This document shows positions 37,967-48,578 of a stretch of DNA of 64,000 bases, piece after piece. The position numbers were made by a program, and so were the translations under genes. The notes under the pieces were generated by a model. It saw nothing but the letters and a program-made list of their open reading frames with translations. It was not told the origin of the DNA and did not search any database. The stretch's first letter is position 1. Each line of letters starts with the position of its first letter. Origin of the DNA: Corallococcus soli (lineage in GTDB: Bacteria; Myxococcota; Myxococcia; Myxococcales; Myxococcaceae). The stretch covers positions 496,001-560,000 of the forward strand of contig NZ_JAAIYO010000004.1 of the NCBI RefSeq assembly GCF_014930455.1, read 5' to 3'.

Positions 37967-40900
37967 ATGACTCCACAAAAGACTTCGCGGTTGCTGACGC
38001 CCCTGACGGGAGCTCGCCGATCCGCCGCAGGCCTCCTGGCCCTGCTGTGCGCCGTGTTCATGGCGTCCCCGGCGATGGCCGAACCGGACACCTTTGGCCT
38101 GGGCAATGGGACCGACGGTGCGCTGAACGTCACCACGGCCAATCAGGTCGTCAATACGTACACGCGGTTGAACGCCAACGCGGGCGTGGGCACCACCAGC
38201 CTGACGGTGACGGACACGGCGGGGTTCGGGGCGGACGACCTGGTGATGGTGTTCCAGTCCACCGGTTACACGGAAGCGGTGACGTCCGGTGCTCCGGGAC
38301 CGTTCAACTTCGCGTCCAACGCGGTGGGCAACTGGCAGTTCGTGCGCGTGTCGCAGGTGGTTGACGACACGCAGCTGGTGCTGGCCTCCGCGCTCACGGC
38401 GTCCTTCACGGGCGGCGACGCGAATCTCGATGCCATCCGCTCCTCGGCGCAGGTCATCCGGGTGCCCGAGTACACGTCGGTGACCATCAACCCGGGGGCC
38501 AGCATCGCCGCGAAGGCCTGGTCCAACGACGTTGACCACACGGACAACCTGGGCGGCATCGTGGTGTTCCTCGCCACCGGGACGGTGACGAACAACGGCG
38601 CCATCACCGCCAGCGGCGCGGGCTTCCGCGGCGGCGAGTACTTCAACGGCAGTGGTGATGACTGCTCGGGGCTTGACGAAGAGTGGGAGGGCGGCGCGAT
38701 CAAGGGCGAGGGTGTGGTGCCCGGTCGCTTCAAGGTGCCTGAGTCGTTCCCCGTCGCCGAGGGGACCGCGGGCCGGGGCAACATCCTCCACGCGGGTGGC
38801 GGCGGCGTGTGCCACAACTCCGGTGGTGGTGGTGGTGGCAACGGTGGCGCGGGCGGTATCGGCGGCCGGACCTGGACGGGTGATGAGCCTACGCCCTCGC
38901 GTCCGGTGGGTGGCCTGGGCGGCGGGCAGATGACGTTCAGCCCCGCGACGCGCCTCCTGTTCGGCGGCGGCGGTGGCTCCGGTCACGGCAACGATGGCGC
39001 CGGTGGTGGCGGTGGCAACGCGGGTGGCATCGTCTTCGTGCGCGGTGCGGCGCTGGCGGGCTCGGGCAACATCACGGCGGACGGCCTGAATGGCGTGGCC
39101 TCGCAGAACGACGCGGCGGGCGGCGGCGGCGCGGGTGGCACCATTTCGCTGAAGTTCGACGGCGCGCTGTCCTGCAACGGCACGGGCCGTCTCTCCGCGA
39201 GCGGTGGCTCTGGCGGTAACAGCGTCTTCGAGACGCCGCATGGAACTGGCGGCGGTGGTGGTGGCGGCAACATCCTTCTTCAGGGGACGACCCTTTCCTG
39301 CGTCACGTCCGTCGCGCGCGGTGAGGCCGGGACCCAGGGCACTCCGAGCGCCCCTGACGGTGCGACGTACGGCGCGGCCCCCGGCAACCCGGGCGTCATC
39401 AACCTGCCGCCCACCGTCACGACGCCGGCCAACGGCTCGTCGACGAGCAACACCACCCCCGCCATCACCGGTACCACGCCGGGCGGCGGCAACCAGACCG
39501 TCAACATCTACGTGGATGGCGCGCTGGTGGGCACGACGACGTCCGACGCGGCGGGCAACTACACCTTCACGCCGCCGGTCCTGAGCCCCGGCCCCCACAC
39601 CGTGTACGCGGTCTCGGTGACGGCGGGCATCACGAGCCCCCAGAGCAACACCAACACCTTCACGGTGACGGGTGTCACCACGGTGCCGACGGTGGCCATC
39701 ACCGCGCCGGCCAACGGCTCCACGACGACGAACCCGAACGTGACGGTGACGGGCACCTCCGCGAACGCGACGAGCGTGACGGTCACCTTCCAGGGCACCA
39801 ACTACGGTCCCTTCGCCGTGGATGCTTCTGGCAACTGGAGCGGAGCGCTCCCGGGCCCGCTGGCCAATGGCACGTACACCGTGACGGCCACGTCGACGGA
39901 CGGGACGAACACGAGCACGGCCGCGACCTCCACCTTCACGGTGAACGGGACTCTGCCGACGGTGGCCATCACCACGCCGGCCAACGGCACGACGATCAAC
40001 ACCCCCAACGTGACGGTGACGGGGACGTCCACGGGCGCGTCCTTCGTGACGCTGAGCTTCGACAACACCAGCTACGGCCCCATCCCGGTGGATGCGGCGG
40101 GCAACTGGAGCTACGCGCTGCCGGGCCCCCTGACGGATGGCTCGTACTCCGTGACGGTCGTGTCCGTGGACACGGCGGGCAACACCAGCACCCCCGCGAC
40201 CTCCACCTTCACTCTGGACGCGACGGCGCCGACGGTGGCCATCAGCACGCCGGCCAATGGCTCGACGGTTGGAACCTCCACGGTGACGGTCGTGGGCACG
40301 TCCACGGGCGCGACGTCCGTGACGGTGACCTTCCAGGGCACCAACTATGGCCCCATCCCGGTGGATGCCTCCGGCAACTGGAGCCAGGCGCTGCCCGGCC
40401 CCCTGGCGGCCGGCTCGTACACCGTGACCGCGGTGTCCACGGACGCGGCGGGCAACACCAGCACGACCGCGACCTCCACCTTCACGGTGGCTGAGGCCAC
40501 GACACCGACGGTGGCCATTACCACCCCGGTCAACAACACCTCCGTGGGGACCAGCACGGTGACGGTCACCGGTACGTCCACGAACGCGACGTCCGTGACG
40601 CTGAGCTTCGATAGCGCCAGCTACGGCCCCGTCGCGGTGGATGCGGCGGGCAACTGGAGCTACACGCTGCCGGGTCCCCTGGATGAGGACACGTACACCG
40701 TGACGGCCGTGTCCGTGAACGGTGCGGGGACCCCCAGCGCCCCCGCGACCTCCACCTTCACGGTGGACCTGACGGCGCCCACGGTGGCCATCAGCACGCC
40801 GGTGGACGGCGCGGTGCTCAACAGCAGCACGGTGACGGTGACGGGCACGTCCACGGGGGCGACGTCCGTGACGCTCACCTACGGCTCCACGACCTACAGT

Positions 40901-43900
40901 TCCATCCCGGTGGATGCTTCGGGCAACTGGACCTACACGCTGCCCGTGAGCTTCACCGAAGGCTCGTACACGGTGACGGCGGTGTCCACGGACGCGGCGG
41001 GCAACACCAGCACGCAGGATGACACCACCTTCACGGTGGATCTGACGCCGCCGACGGTGGCCATCACCGCGCCGGCCACCGGCACGGTCATCAACACCAA
41101 CACGGTGGCGGTGACGGGCACGTCCGTCGGGGCGGCGTCCGTGACGCTGACCTTCGACGGCGTGGACTATGGCTCCATCCCGGTGGATGCGGCGGGCAAC
41201 TGGACCTTCACGCCTCCGGGGACCTTGACCGATGGCACCACGTACTCCGCGACCGCGGTGGCCGTGGACGCGGCGGGCAACACCAGCACCCCCGCGACCA
41301 CCACCTTCACGGTGGATCTGACGCCGCCGACGGTGGCCATCACCACGCCGGTCAATGGCTCCGCGATTGGCACCGACACTGTGACGGTGACGGGGACGTC
41401 CACGAGCGCGACGTCGGTGACGGTCACCTTCCAGGGCACCAACTACGGTCCCATCGCGGTGGACGCCTCAGGCAACTGGAGCCAGGCGCTGCCTGGCTCC
41501 CTGCCTGACGGCACGTACACCGTGACGGCTACGTCCACGGATGGCACGTCCACGAGCACGGTCGCGACCACCACCTTCACGGTGAACACGGCGCTGCCGA
41601 CGGTGGCCATCACCACGCCGGCCACCGGTTCGACGACGACCAACCCGAACGTGACGGTGACGGGCACGGCCACGAACGCGACGACCGTGACGGTGACCTT
41701 CCAGGGCACCAACTACGGCCCCATCGTCGTGGATGCCTCGGGCAACTGGAGCCAGGCGCTCCCGGGCCCGCTGGCCGATGGCACGTACACGGTGACTGCG
41801 GTGTCCACGGACGGTACGGCGACGAGCACGACCGCGACCACCACCTTCACGGTGGACTCGACGGGCATGGTGGACACGGACGGCGACGGACTGCCGGACG
41901 CGGAGGAGTCCATCATCGGCACGGATCCGAACAATGCGGACACGGACGGCGACGGCATCCCCGACGGCATCGAGGTCAATGTCGGCAAGACGGATCCGCT
42001 GGACGATGACTCGGATGACGACGGCATCACTGACGGCAATGAGGACAAGGACCACGACGGCATCGTCGATGCCGACGAGACCGATCCGAAGAATGCGGAC
42101 ACCGACGGTGACGGCCTGACGGACGGCGTGGAACTGGGCCTCACCGAGCCCCAGGGCGACGACACCGACCCGTCGAAGTTCGTGGCGGACAAGGACCCGG
42201 CGACGACGACGAACCCGCTGGACGACGACTCGGATGACGACGGCCTCACGGACGGCAACGAGGACGCCAACCACGATGGCCGCGTGGACCCCACGGAGAC
42301 GGACCCGAACAACATCGACACGGACGGCGACGGCCTGACGGACGGCCTGGAACTGGGCCTCACCACGCCGCAGGGCACGGACACCGACCCGGCGAAGTTC
42401 GTCGCGGACCAGGACCCGTCGACGACGACGAACCCGCTCAACAAGGACACCGACGGTGGCAGCGTGTTCGACGGCATCGAGGACGCGGACCACAACGGCC
42501 GCGTGGACGTGCGGGAGACGGATCCGAACAACCCCGCGGATGACAACGACGCGGACAACGACGGCATCAGCAACGAGCGGGAGGTTGAAGCCGGCACGGA
42601 TCCGTTCGACTCCGACTCTGACGACGACGGAGTGCCGGACGGCATTGACGGGCTGACCGACACGGACGGCGACGGCATCATCGACGCGCTGGATCCGGAC
42701 AGCGACAACGACGGCATCAACGACGGCACGGAGCTGGGCGTCACCACCGAGAACGTGCCGCCGGGCACCAACACGTCCTCGCCGAACTTCAAGCCGGACG
42801 CGGACCCGTCGACGAAGACGGATCCGAAGAACCCGGACTCGGATGGCGATGGCCTGAAGGACGGCGAGGAGGATTCCAACCATGACGGCCGCCGCGCCGA
42901 CACGGAGACGGATCCGACGATGAAGGACACCGACCAGGGCGGCATCGACGACGGCGTGGAAGTGCAGGGCGGCTCCAACCCGCTCGACGCCAACGATGAC
43001 TTCCTCGTCGTGGGCCACGGTTGCAGCACGGGTGGGACGGGCTCGCTGGCGCCCTTCGCGCTGATGCTGCTGGCCCTGCCCCTGGTGGGCCGCCGCTTCC
43101 GCAAGGCCGGGCAGCTCCTGGCCCGGGCGGGCGGGGCGGTCGCCATGTTCGTGGCCGCGCTGTTCGCGGCCCCGGCAGCCCTGGCTCAGGCCGGGGCGGT
43201 GTCGCAGGCCATCGACGTGCAGCAGTACAAGCCGGGTCCGGGCGTGTCGGACGTGCTCGGCATGCACGGCGCGAAGGTGCAGCGGCACCTGGGGTGGAAC
43301 GTGGGGCTTTCGGTCAACTACGCCGACAAGCCGCTCAACTTCTTCGACCCCCGCAAGGACGAGTACGTCACCTCCCTGGTGAAGAGCCAGGTGGGCGTGG
43401 ACCTGATGGGCGCGGTGGGCTTCCTCGACCGCTTCGAAATCGGCGTCGTGCTGCCCATCACCATCCAGGGCTCGGAGAACTCGCCGGCCGTGGACCCGTC
43501 GTTCGCCAACGGGGTGAGCGGCGGCGGCATCGGCGACCTTCGGTTCATCCCGAAGGCGCGGCTGCTGGAAGGTGAGGACTACGGCCTGTCGCTGGCGGTG
43601 CCCGTGTCGCTGCCCACCGGCGGCGCCTCGGACTTCCTCGGCGGGTCGGGCGTCTCCGTGAACCCGCGCTTGGTGGCCGAGTACGGCCGTCGCTTCCGGG
43701 TGCTGGCCAACCTGGGCGTGGACCTGCGCAAGTCGCAGCAGCTGCGCAACCTGAACACCGGCAACGCGCTGGCGTACGGGCTGGGCGCGGAGGTTCCCTT
43801 CGAACTGGGCAAGGTGCCCCTGGCCGTGGCGGCCACGCTGACGGGCGCCCTGGGCTTCAAGCAGCAGGACGAAGAGGAGATCCCGCTGGAGCTGCTCGCG

Positions 43901-44839
43901 GCCCTGAAGTACCGCGCGAAGAGCGGGCTCGCCGCCCACGTGGGCGCGGGCCCGGGCCTGACGCACGGCTACGGCACGCCCACCTTCCGCGTGCTCGCGG
44001 GCCTGGCCTACACCACCCCCGAGAGTGCCCCGGCGCCCCGGCCGGTGTGCCCGGAGGGGCCGGAGGACTTCGACGGCTTCCAGGACGCGGATGGCTGCGC
44101 GGACCCGGACAACGACAGCGACGGCATCCCGGACACGGCGGACAAGTGCCCGAACGAGCCGGAGACGGTCAACGAATACGAGGACGCCGACGGCTGCCCG
44201 GACACGAAGCCCGCGCCGCCTCCGCCTGCCCCGGTGGACACCGACGGCGACGGCCTGATGGACCCGGACGACAAGTGCCCCAACGCGCCCGAGGACAAGG
44301 ACGGCTTCCAGGATGAGGACGGCTGCCCGGACCCGGACAACGACAAGGACGGCATCGCGGACACGGCGGACAAGTGCCCGCTGGAGCCGGAGACCATCAA
44401 CGGCGTCACCGACGAGGACGGCTGCCCGGACAAGGGCAAGGTCAAGGTGACCGTCGAGGGTGAGCGCATCTTCATCCTGGAGAAGGTCTACTTCGCCACG
44501 AACAAGGACGTCATCCTGCCGCGCTCGTTCCCGCTGCTGAAGCAGGTGGCCGCCGTGCTGCGCGCCAACCCGCAGGTGGAGCTGCTGCGCATCGAGGGCC
44601 ACACGGACGACCAGGGCAAGGACGCCGCCAACCTGGACCTGTCCAAGCGCCGCGCCGCCAACGTGCGCACGTTCCTGGTGAACGAGGGCATCGCCGCGGA
44701 GCGCCTGGAGTCCGAGGGCTTCGGCGAAACGAAGCCGGTGGACACCAACAAGACGGCCGCGGGCCGCGAGAACAACCGCCGCGTGGAGTTCAACATCCTG
44801 AAGCTGGGCAAGGTCGAAATCGAGCGTCCGGCCCCGTAG
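37967..44839 (+). CDS. giant surface protein: Ig-like adhesin with MYXO-CTERM-like motif joined to an OmpA-family outer membrane half
   Basis: This 2290-residue exported protein has a signal peptide (cleavage after Ala38), a Gly-rich beta region (about 230-480), a divergent Ig-like unit, then eight Ig-like repeats of 90-92 residues (574-1300), and an Asp-rich thrombospondin-type-3-like calcium region (1301-1680). At 1686 comes GCSTGG, a hydrophobic helix and GRRFRK, the layout of a MYXO-CTERM sorting signal, yet the frame runs on. A second hydrophobic segment ending in AALAQA (1724-1742) resembles a signal peptide. It is followed by a beta-rich outer-membrane-like domain (to about 2020), more TSP3 repeats, and an OmpA peptidoglycan-binding domain (about 2168-2282) with HTDDQG and LSKRRAANV. 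The halves may be processed apart. It lies between ftsA and ftsZ with its own sigma-54-like promoter. Confidence 0.85.
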   Translation: MTPQKTSRLLTPLTGARRSAAGLLALLCAVFMASPAMAEPDTFGLGNGTDGALNVTTANQVVNTYTRLNANAGVGTTSLTVTDTAGFGADDLVMVFQSTGYTEAVTSGAPGPFNFASNAVGNWQFVRVSQVVDDTQLVLASALTASFTGGDANLDAIRSSAQVIRVPEYTSVTINPGASIAAKAWSNDVDHTDNLGGIVVFLATGTVTNNGAITASGAGFRGGEYFNGSGDDCSGLDEEWEGGAIKGEGVVPGRFKVPESFPVAEGTAGRGNILHAGGGGVCHNSGGGGGGNGGAGGIGGRTWTGDEPTPSRPVGGLGGGQMTFSPATRLLFGGGGGSGHGNDGAGGGGGNAGGIVFVRGAALAGSGNITADGLNGVASQNDAAGGGGAGGTISLKFDGALSCNGTGRLSASGGSGGNSVFETPHGTGGGGGGGNILLQGTTLSCVTSVARGEAGTQGTPSAPDGATYGAAPGNPGVINLPPTVTTPANGSSTSNTTPAITGTTPGGGNQTVNIYVDGALVGTTTSDAAGNYTFTPPVLSPGPHTVYAVSVTAGITSPQSNTNTFTVTGVTTVPTVAITAPANGSTTTNPNVTVTGTSANATSVTVTFQGTNYGPFAVDASGNWSGALPGPLANGTYTVTATSTDGTNTSTAATSTFTVNGTLPTVAITTPANGTTINTPNVTVTGTSTGASFVTLSFDNTSYGPIPVDAAGNWSYALPGPLTDGSYSVTVVSVDTAGNTSTPATSTFTLDATAPTVAISTPANGSTVGTSTVTVVGTSTGATSVTVTFQGTNYGPIPVDASGNWSQALPGPLAAGSYTVTAVSTDAAGNTSTTATSTFTVAEATTPTVAITTPVNNTSVGTSTVTVTGTSTNATSVTLSFDSASYGPVAVDAAGNWSYTLPGPLDEDTYTVTAVSVNGAGTPSAPATSTFTVDLTAPTVAISTPVDGAVLNSSTVTVTGTSTGATSVTLTYGSTTYSSIPVDASGNWTYTLPVSFTEGSYTVTAVSTDAAGNTSTQDDTTFTVDLTPPTVAITAPATGTVINTNTVAVTGTSVGAASVTLTFDGVDYGSIPVDAAGNWTFTPPGTLTDGTTYSATAVAVDAAGNTSTPATTTFTVDLTPPTVAITTPVNGSAIGTDTVTVTGTSTSATSVTVTFQGTNYGPIAVDASGNWSQALPGSLPDGTYTVTATSTDGTSTSTVATTTFTVNTALPTVAITTPATGSTTTNPNVTVTGTATNATTVTVTFQGTNYGPIVVDASGNWSQALPGPLADGTYTVTAVSTDGTATSTTATTTFTVDSTGMVDTDGDGLPDAEESIIGTDPNNADTDGDGIPDGIEVNVGKTDPLDDDSDDDGITDGNEDKDHDGIVDADETDPKNADTDGDGLTDGVELGLTEPQGDDTDPSKFVADKDPATTTNPLDDDSDDDGLTDGNEDANHDGRVDPTETDPNNIDTDGDGLTDGLELGLTTPQGTDTDPAKFVADQDPSTTTNPLNKDTDGGSVFDGIEDADHNGRVDVRETDPNNPADDNDADNDGISNEREVEAGTDPFDSDSDDDGVPDGIDGLTDTDGDGIIDALDPDSDNDGINDGTELGVTTENVPPGTNTSSPNFKPDADPSTKTDPKNPDSDGDGLKDGEEDSNHDGRRADTETDPTMKDTDQGGIDDGVEVQGGSNPLDANDDFLVVGHGCSTGGTGSLAPFALMLLALPLVGRRFRKAGQLLARAGGAVAMFVAALFAAPAALAQAGAVSQAIDVQQYKPGPGVSDVLGMHGAKVQRHLGWNVGLSVNYADKPLNFFDPRKDEYVTSLVKSQVGVDLMGAVGFLDRFEIGVVLPITIQGSENSPAVDPSFANGVSGGGIGDLRFIPKARLLEGEDYGLSLAVPVSLPTGGASDFLGGSGVSVNPRLVAEYGRRFRVLANLGVDLRKSQQLRNLNTGNALAYGLGAEVPFELGKVPLAVAATLTGALGFKQQDEEEIPLELLAALKYRAKSGLAAHVGAGPGLTHGYGTPTFRVLAGLAYTTPESAPAPRPVCPEGPEDFDGFQDADGCADPDNDSDGIPDTADKCPNEPETVNEYEDADGCPDTKPAPPPPAPVDTDGDGLMDPDDKCPNAPEDKDGFQDEDGCPDPDNDKDGIADTADKCPLEPETINGVTDEDGCPDKGKVKVTVEGERIFILEKVYFATNKDVILPRSFPLLKQVAAVLRANPQVELLRIEGHTDDQGKDAANLDLSKRRAANVRTFLVNEGIAAERLESEGFGETKPVDTNKTAAGRENNRRVEFNILKLGKVEIERPAP
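39686..41866 (+). repeat. eight tandem Ig-like domain repeats, 270-276 bp each
   Basis: Units start with PTVAI at 39686, 39956, 40229, 40505, 40778, 41051, 41327 and 41597. Codon-level identity between units is high (for example GTGACGGTGACGGGCACGTCC and TTCACGGTGGAC recur), so unequal recombination could change copy number in frame. A less similar unit precedes them near 39410. Confidence 0.9.
41867..42990 (+). repeat. Asp-rich calcium-binding repeats (thrombospondin type 3-like)
   Basis: About a dozen copies of the DTDGDGLxDGxE type (for example GACACGGACGGCGACGG) in the giant gene. Each is a DxDxDG calcium-binding loop of the kind found in thrombospondin type 3 repeats. The stalk would stiffen on binding calcium. 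Related loops recur in the OmpA half near 44065-44420. Confidence 0.85.
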
Positions 44840-44864
44840 TCCTCCACCGTCGTGCTTGAACGCG

Positions 44865-44899
44865 AAGGCCCGGTTCCCGTAGAGGGAGCCGGGCCTTTT
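44865..44899 (+). terminator. strong intrinsic terminator after the giant gene
   Basis: Arms 44865-44878 (AAGGCCCGGTTCCC) and 44884-44897 (GGGAGCCGGGCCTT) pair over 14 bp with one G-T, a 5-base loop and TTTTC after it. It isolates ftsZ from the upstream gene, so ftsZ needs its own promoter. Confidence 0.88.
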
Positions 44900-45067
44900 C
44901 GTCATCCGGACCCCGTCGTCACACGTCCACCCGCGTACGCGGCACGCACAACCGACCACGGCGAGTCATGCGCGCGAGTCAAGAGGGCGTTTCACCCACC
45001 GCGGCGCACGCATGACTGCTGACGCCGCGCGCGTAAGTGGGCGTCAGGACTCGACACCGCAGCAGGG

Positions 45068-45085
45068 CGCTACAGGCTGGTAGCG
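45068..45085. promoter_or_regulatory. inverted repeat upstream of ftsZ
   Basis: CGCTAC (45068-45073) and GTAGCG (45080-45085) flank a 6-base spacer, about 93 bp before the ftsZ ATG. It shares GCTACAG with the dyad upstream of ftsQ. The rest of the 338-bp gap 44840-45177 holds the terminator at 44865-44899; I found no convincing -35/-10 pair, though a promoter must be present. Confidence 0.3.
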
Positions 45086-45177
45086 GAATACTTGCCAAAG
45101 CGCCCGACTTCCTGATGATTGTCGACGGCGGCAGTCATCGCGGACGGCGCCGCGGTGCTTCCGCCACGAGGAACGAC

Positions 45178-46407
45178 ATGGACCAGTTCGAGCAGAACAA
45201 GCAGGCCGCGAAGATTCGTGTCGTGGGCGCGGGTGGGGCGGGCTGCAACGCGGTCAACACGATGATTCTGTCGAAGCTGGACCGCGTGGACTTCATCGCC
45301 GCCAACACCGATGTCCAGGCGCTCGCCGCCAGCAAGGCGCCCACCCGGCTGCAGCTGGGCCAGGCCCTCACCAAGGGGCTGGGCGCCGGCGCCAACCCGG
45401 AGATGGGCCGCGAGGCCGCCCTGGAGTCGCGCGATCAGATCGCCGCGGTGCTGGAAGGCGCCGACATGGTCTTCGTCACGGCCGGCATGGGCGGTGGCAC
45501 CGGCACGGGCGCCGCGCCCATCATCGCGGACATCGCCAAGAGCCTGGGCTGCCTCACCGTCGGCGTCGTCACCAAGCCCTTCCTGTTCGAAGGCAACAAG
45601 CGCCGCAAGCAGGCCGAGCAGGGCATCGTGGAGCTCAAGGCCGCGGTGGACACGCTCATCACCATCCCCAACCAGCGGTTGCTGTCGCTCTCCAATGAGC
45701 CCATGCCGCTCCTGGAGACGTTCAAGCGCGCGGACGAGGTCCTGCTCAACGCCGTGCAGGGCATCAGCGATCTCATCCAGTACCACGGCTACATCAACGT
45801 GGACTTCGCGGACGTGAAGACCATCATGAGCGACAAGGGCCTGGCGCTCATGGGCACGGGCAACGCCTGCGGCGACCGGCGCGCGGTCATCGCCATGCAG
45901 CAGGCCATCTCCAGCCCGCTGCTGGAGGACGTCTCCATCGACGGCGCCACCGGCCTGCTCATCAACATCACTGGCGGCCGCGACATGACCCTGCAGGAGG
46001 TCAACGAGGCGCTGACGCTGGTGCACGACGCGGCGGACGGCGAGGCGGAGATCATCTTCGGGTCGCTCATCGACGAGCAGATCCAGGACGAGGTGAAGAT
46101 CACCATCATCGCCACGGGCTTCGTGCACCGCGAGGCGGCGAAGGTGCGGCCCATGGCGCAGGTGGTCCAGGTCCCGCTGCCCAGCCGTCCGGCGCCGTCG
46201 GTGCTGTCCTCCTCCCGCGAGGAGGTGGCCAGCCTGGTCCCGGCGAAGGGCACGCCCCGTCCGTCGATGTCCACCGTGGAGAACCCGAAGTCCTCCATGC
46301 AGAGCGCGCGCACGTCGGTGGTGAAGGACGCGCCGCTACCCCTGGACGAGGATCAGTTCGACATCCCGACGTTCCTGCGCCGCCAGGGCCAGACGGAGCT
46401 GCCGTAG
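45178..46407 (+). CDS. ftsZ: FtsZ, tubulin-like division GTPase
   Basis: A 409-residue FtsZ. The GTP-binding signature [10 protein letters not shown] lies at about residues 105-114, the T7-type synergy loop [11 protein letters not shown] near 205, and the C-terminal conserved peptide [12 protein letters not shown] near the end after a linker of about 60 residues. It polymerises into the Z-ring and binds FtsA through the C-terminal peptide. The ATG at 45178 follows GAGGAACGAC and matches the family start; a 47-codon in-frame upstream extension is not conserved-looking. It is separated from ftsA by the giant gene and a terminator. Confidence 0.97.
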   Translation: MDQFEQNKQAAKIRVVGAGGAGCNAVNTMILSKLDRVDFIAANTDVQALAASKAPTRLQLGQALTKGLGAGANPEMGREAALESRDQIAAVLEGADMVFVTAGMGGGTGTGAAPIIADIAKSLGCLTVGVVTKPFLFEGNKRRKQAEQGIVELKAAVDTLITIPNQRLLSLSNEPMPLLETFKRADEVLLNAVQGISDLIQYHGYINVDFADVKTIMSDKGLALMGTGNACGDRRAVIAMQQAISSPLLEDVSIDGATGLLINITGGRDMTLQEVNEALTLVHDAADGEAEIIFGSLIDEQIQDEVKITIIATGFVHREAAKVRPMAQVVQVPLPSRPAPSVLSSSREEVASLVPAKGTPRPSMSTVENPKSSMQSARTSVVKDAPLPLDEDQFDIPTFLRRQGQTELP

Positions 46408-46419
46408 TCGGGCAGGCGC

Positions 46420-46806
46420 CTAACGGCGGGGGAGGCGGGCGACGCTCGCCGTGCCCCGGCCAGTGAGGCGGTCACAGCGGGTGAACAGGCCGTCCACCTC
46501 GTTGTAGAGCGCGTCGATGCGCTCCGACGCACGGGGGGCGGGCAGGACGCCACTGCCGGCCAGCTCCTCCAGCTTGGGGCCAACGCGCTGCAGCAGTTGG
46601 AGGGCCTTCAGGAGCGAGCGGCCCTGCTTCGTGCCGTCCGGCGTGAAGAGGGTGCCACCCTGGTAGAGCGTCACCAGGTTGGCGCGAGTGTCCTGCACCC
46701 GCTCGTTGAGCCGGGTGCGGTACAAATCCAGACGGCGAGCGCGACGGGCACCATGCAGGTCCACGACGCCTTCCGTTCCTGTCGAGGGAGGCTTCACGTC
46801 GGGCAA
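46420..46806 (-). CDS. hypothetical protein, 128 aa, convergent with ftsZ
   Basis: A soluble, basic (many Arg) helical protein with no signal peptide. The body (about 25-115) is a likely helical bundle or coiled coil, with RLNERVQDTRANLVTLYQGG and ALQLLQRVGPKLEEL. It is encoded opposite ftsZ, ending 12 bp from the ftsZ stop. The ATG at 46806 is the only good start. I recognise no family; proximity to ftsZ does not show a division role. Confidence 0.65.
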   Translation of the reverse strand: MPDVKPPSTGTEGVVDLHGARRARRLDLYRTRLNERVQDTRANLVTLYQGGTLFTPDGTKQGRSLLKALQLLQRVGPKLEELAGSGVLPAPRASERIDALYNEVDGLFTRCDRLTGRGTASVARLPRR

Positions 46807-46877
46807 GGTACGCCAGGGGTCCGCAGGCCCGCAAATTTACTGGACTGTACGGACCTGTTGCGCGACTGCCCGAGCGC

Positions 46878-46906
46878 TTGTCAGGCAGGGGGGTGGGGGT
46901 TAGTTT
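46878..46906 (+). promoter_or_regulatory. candidate promoter for the biotin carboxylase operon
   Basis: TTGTCA (46878-46883) and TAGTTT (46901-46906) are 17 bp apart, about 30 bp before the ATG at 46938. The -35 is a 5/6 match and the -10 only 3/6. The G-rich spacer (GGGGGGTGGGGG) is unusual. Confidence 0.4.
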
Positions 46907-46937
46907 GGCCGCCCTTCGCAACGCCGGGGTTTCCGCC

Positions 46938-48287
46938 ATGTTCCAGAAGCTGCTCATCGCCAACCGGGGTGAAATCGCGCGCCGCATCGGGACGGTGGCC
47001 CGGGGAATGGGCGTCCGTACGGTCGCCGTGCACTCGGACGCGGACGCGACGCTGCCCTTCGTGAAGGAAGCGGACGAAGCGGTGCGCATCGGTCCCGCGC
47101 CCGCGAAGGACAGCTACCTGAGCATCCCCGCCATCCTGGAGGCGGCGAAGAAGACGGGCGCGCAGGCCGTGCACCCGGGCTACGGCTTCCTGTCGGAGAA
47201 CGGCGAGTTCGCGCAGGCATGCAAGGACGCGGGCCTGGTGTTCGTGGGGCCGCCGCCGGAGGCCATGGCGCGGATGAAGGACAAGAGCCAGGCGCGCAAG
47301 CTGGTGTCCGCCGCGGGCGTGCCGGTGGTGCCGGGCAGCGACGGCGTGCTGCCGGACGTGCAGAGCGCCCTGGAGGCCGCGGAGCGCATCGGCTATCCGG
47401 TGCTGTGCAAGGCCGCCAGCGGCGGTGGCGGCATCGGCATGGCGGCGGCGAACAACCCTGCGGAGCTGGAGAAGGTGTACCGCCAGTGCACGGATCGCGC
47501 GAAGGCCGCCTTCGGCCGCGAGGGCGTGTACCTGGAGCGCTACTTCCCCGCGCCCCGCCACATCGAGGTCCAGATTCTCGGGGACACCCACGGCCACCTC
47601 ATCCACGGCCTGGAGCGCGAGTGCTCCATCCAGCGCCGGCACCAGAAGGTGGTGGAGGAGGCCCCGTCGGTGCTGTTCGCCAACGGGAAGAACCCAGCGC
47701 TGTCGGAGCAGCTCTTCACGGCGGCCGTCACTGCGGCGAAGGCGTTCGGCTACGCGAACGCGGGCACGGTGGAGTTCCTGTATTCGGACGGACAGGTGTA
47801 CTTCATCGAAATGAACGCCCGGCTCCAGGTGGAGCACCCGGTGACGGAGCTGACCACGGGCCTGGACCTCATCGGCTGGCAGCTGCGCATCGCGGCGGGC
47901 GAGCACCTGACGGTGAAGCAGGAGGACGTGAAGCGCCGGGGCGCCGCGCTGGAGTTCCGCATCTACGCGGAGGACCCGGTGAAGTACTTCCCGTCCCCCG
48001 GCCCGCTGAAGGTGTACCAGCCGCCCACGGGCGAGGGCGTGCGCCTGGACTCCGGCTATGCCGAGGGCGACGTGGTGACGCCGAACTACGACCCGATGAT
48101 CGCGAAGCTCATCATCACCGGCGCCACCCGCGACGAGGCGATTGCCCGCGCGGTGAAGGCGCTGGAGGACTTCCGCATCGAAGGCATCAAGACGAACATC
48201 CCGCTGCACCTGCGCATCCTGAAGGACCCCGCCTTCAGCGCCGGTGAGCTGGACACGCACTTCCTGGATCATCACGCGAAGCCGTAG
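46938..48287 (+). CDS. biotin carboxylase subunit (AccC-like) of an acyl-CoA carboxylase
   Basis: A 449-residue ATP-grasp biotin carboxylase: N-terminal LLIANRGEIARRI, the ATP-binding domain, EMNARLQVEHPVTE near residue 290, and the C-terminal domain. It carboxylates biotin on a carrier protein using bicarbonate and ATP. The glycine-rich loop reads SGGGGIGM, with Ile where the E. coli enzyme has Arg (GGGGGRGMR), a variant seen by eye only. It is followed 51 bp on by a 70-residue biotinyl protein and then a crotonase. No carboxyltransferase subunit is nearby, so the acyl-CoA substrate (acetyl-, propionyl-, methylcrotonyl-) is open. Confidence 0.92.
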   Translation: MFQKLLIANRGEIARRIGTVARGMGVRTVAVHSDADATLPFVKEADEAVRIGPAPAKDSYLSIPAILEAAKKTGAQAVHPGYGFLSENGEFAQACKDAGLVFVGPPPEAMARMKDKSQARKLVSAAGVPVVPGSDGVLPDVQSALEAAERIGYPVLCKAASGGGGIGMAAANNPAELEKVYRQCTDRAKAAFGREGVYLERYFPAPRHIEVQILGDTHGHLIHGLERECSIQRRHQKVVEEAPSVLFANGKNPALSEQLFTAAVTAAKAFGYANAGTVEFLYSDGQVYFIEMNARLQVEHPVTELTTGLDLIGWQLRIAAGEHLTVKQEDVKRRGAALEFRIYAEDPVKYFPSPGPLKVYQPPTGEGVRLDSGYAEGDVVTPNYDPMIAKLIITGATRDEAIARAVKALEDFRIEGIKTNIPLHLRILKDPAFSAGELDTHFLDHHAKP

Positions 48288-48338
48288 GGAGCGCGGCAGG
48301 CCGCGCTTCGTTTTTCACACCCGAGGAGGGACTGGTTC

Positions 48339-48551
48339 ATGGCGGACGTTGCGGCGCACATCACAGGAACGGTGTGGAAGATCGAGGTGAAGGTCGGCGA
48401 CAAGGTGGAGCCCGGCACCACGCTCGTCATCCTCGAGTCGATGAAGATGGAGATGCCGGTGGAGACCGAGGAGGGCGGCACGGTGAAGGAGATCCGCTGC
48501 AAGGAAGCGCAGCCGGTCAACGAGGGCGACGTCCTCGTAGTGCTCGAGTAG
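48339..48551 (+). CDS. stand-alone biotinyl (biotin/lipoyl attachment) domain protein, 70 aa
   Basis: Seventy residues make up just one biotinyl domain: the beta-hammerhead with VILESMKMEMPV, whose Lys in the MKM motif (about residue 37) is biotinylated. It is as small as the BLAP/YngHB protein of Bacillus subtilis and much shorter than AccB. The carrier moves carboxybiotin between the carboxylase upstream and a carboxyltransferase encoded elsewhere. The GAGGAGGG Shine-Dalgarno lies 10 bp before the ATG at 48339. Confidence 0.92.
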   Translation: MADVAAHITGTVWKIEVKVGDKVEPGTTLVILESMKMEMPVETEEGGTVKEIRCKEAQPVNEGDVLVVLE

Positions 48552-48578
48552 TCCGGGCACCGGTCCCAGGAGACGGCG

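Noticed and set aside
39686-42990. Regular repeats suggestive of a CRISPR array
   Set aside because: Units are 270 bp or short in-frame Asp-rich loops, with no 28-37 bp repeat/spacer alternation and no cas genes; they code for Ig-like and TSP3 domains.
41468-44959. A 1163-codon antisense frame over the giant gene
   Set aside because: The composition (Val/Arg/Ala repeats mirroring the sense repeats) shows that it is a shadow of the repeats and the OmpA half.
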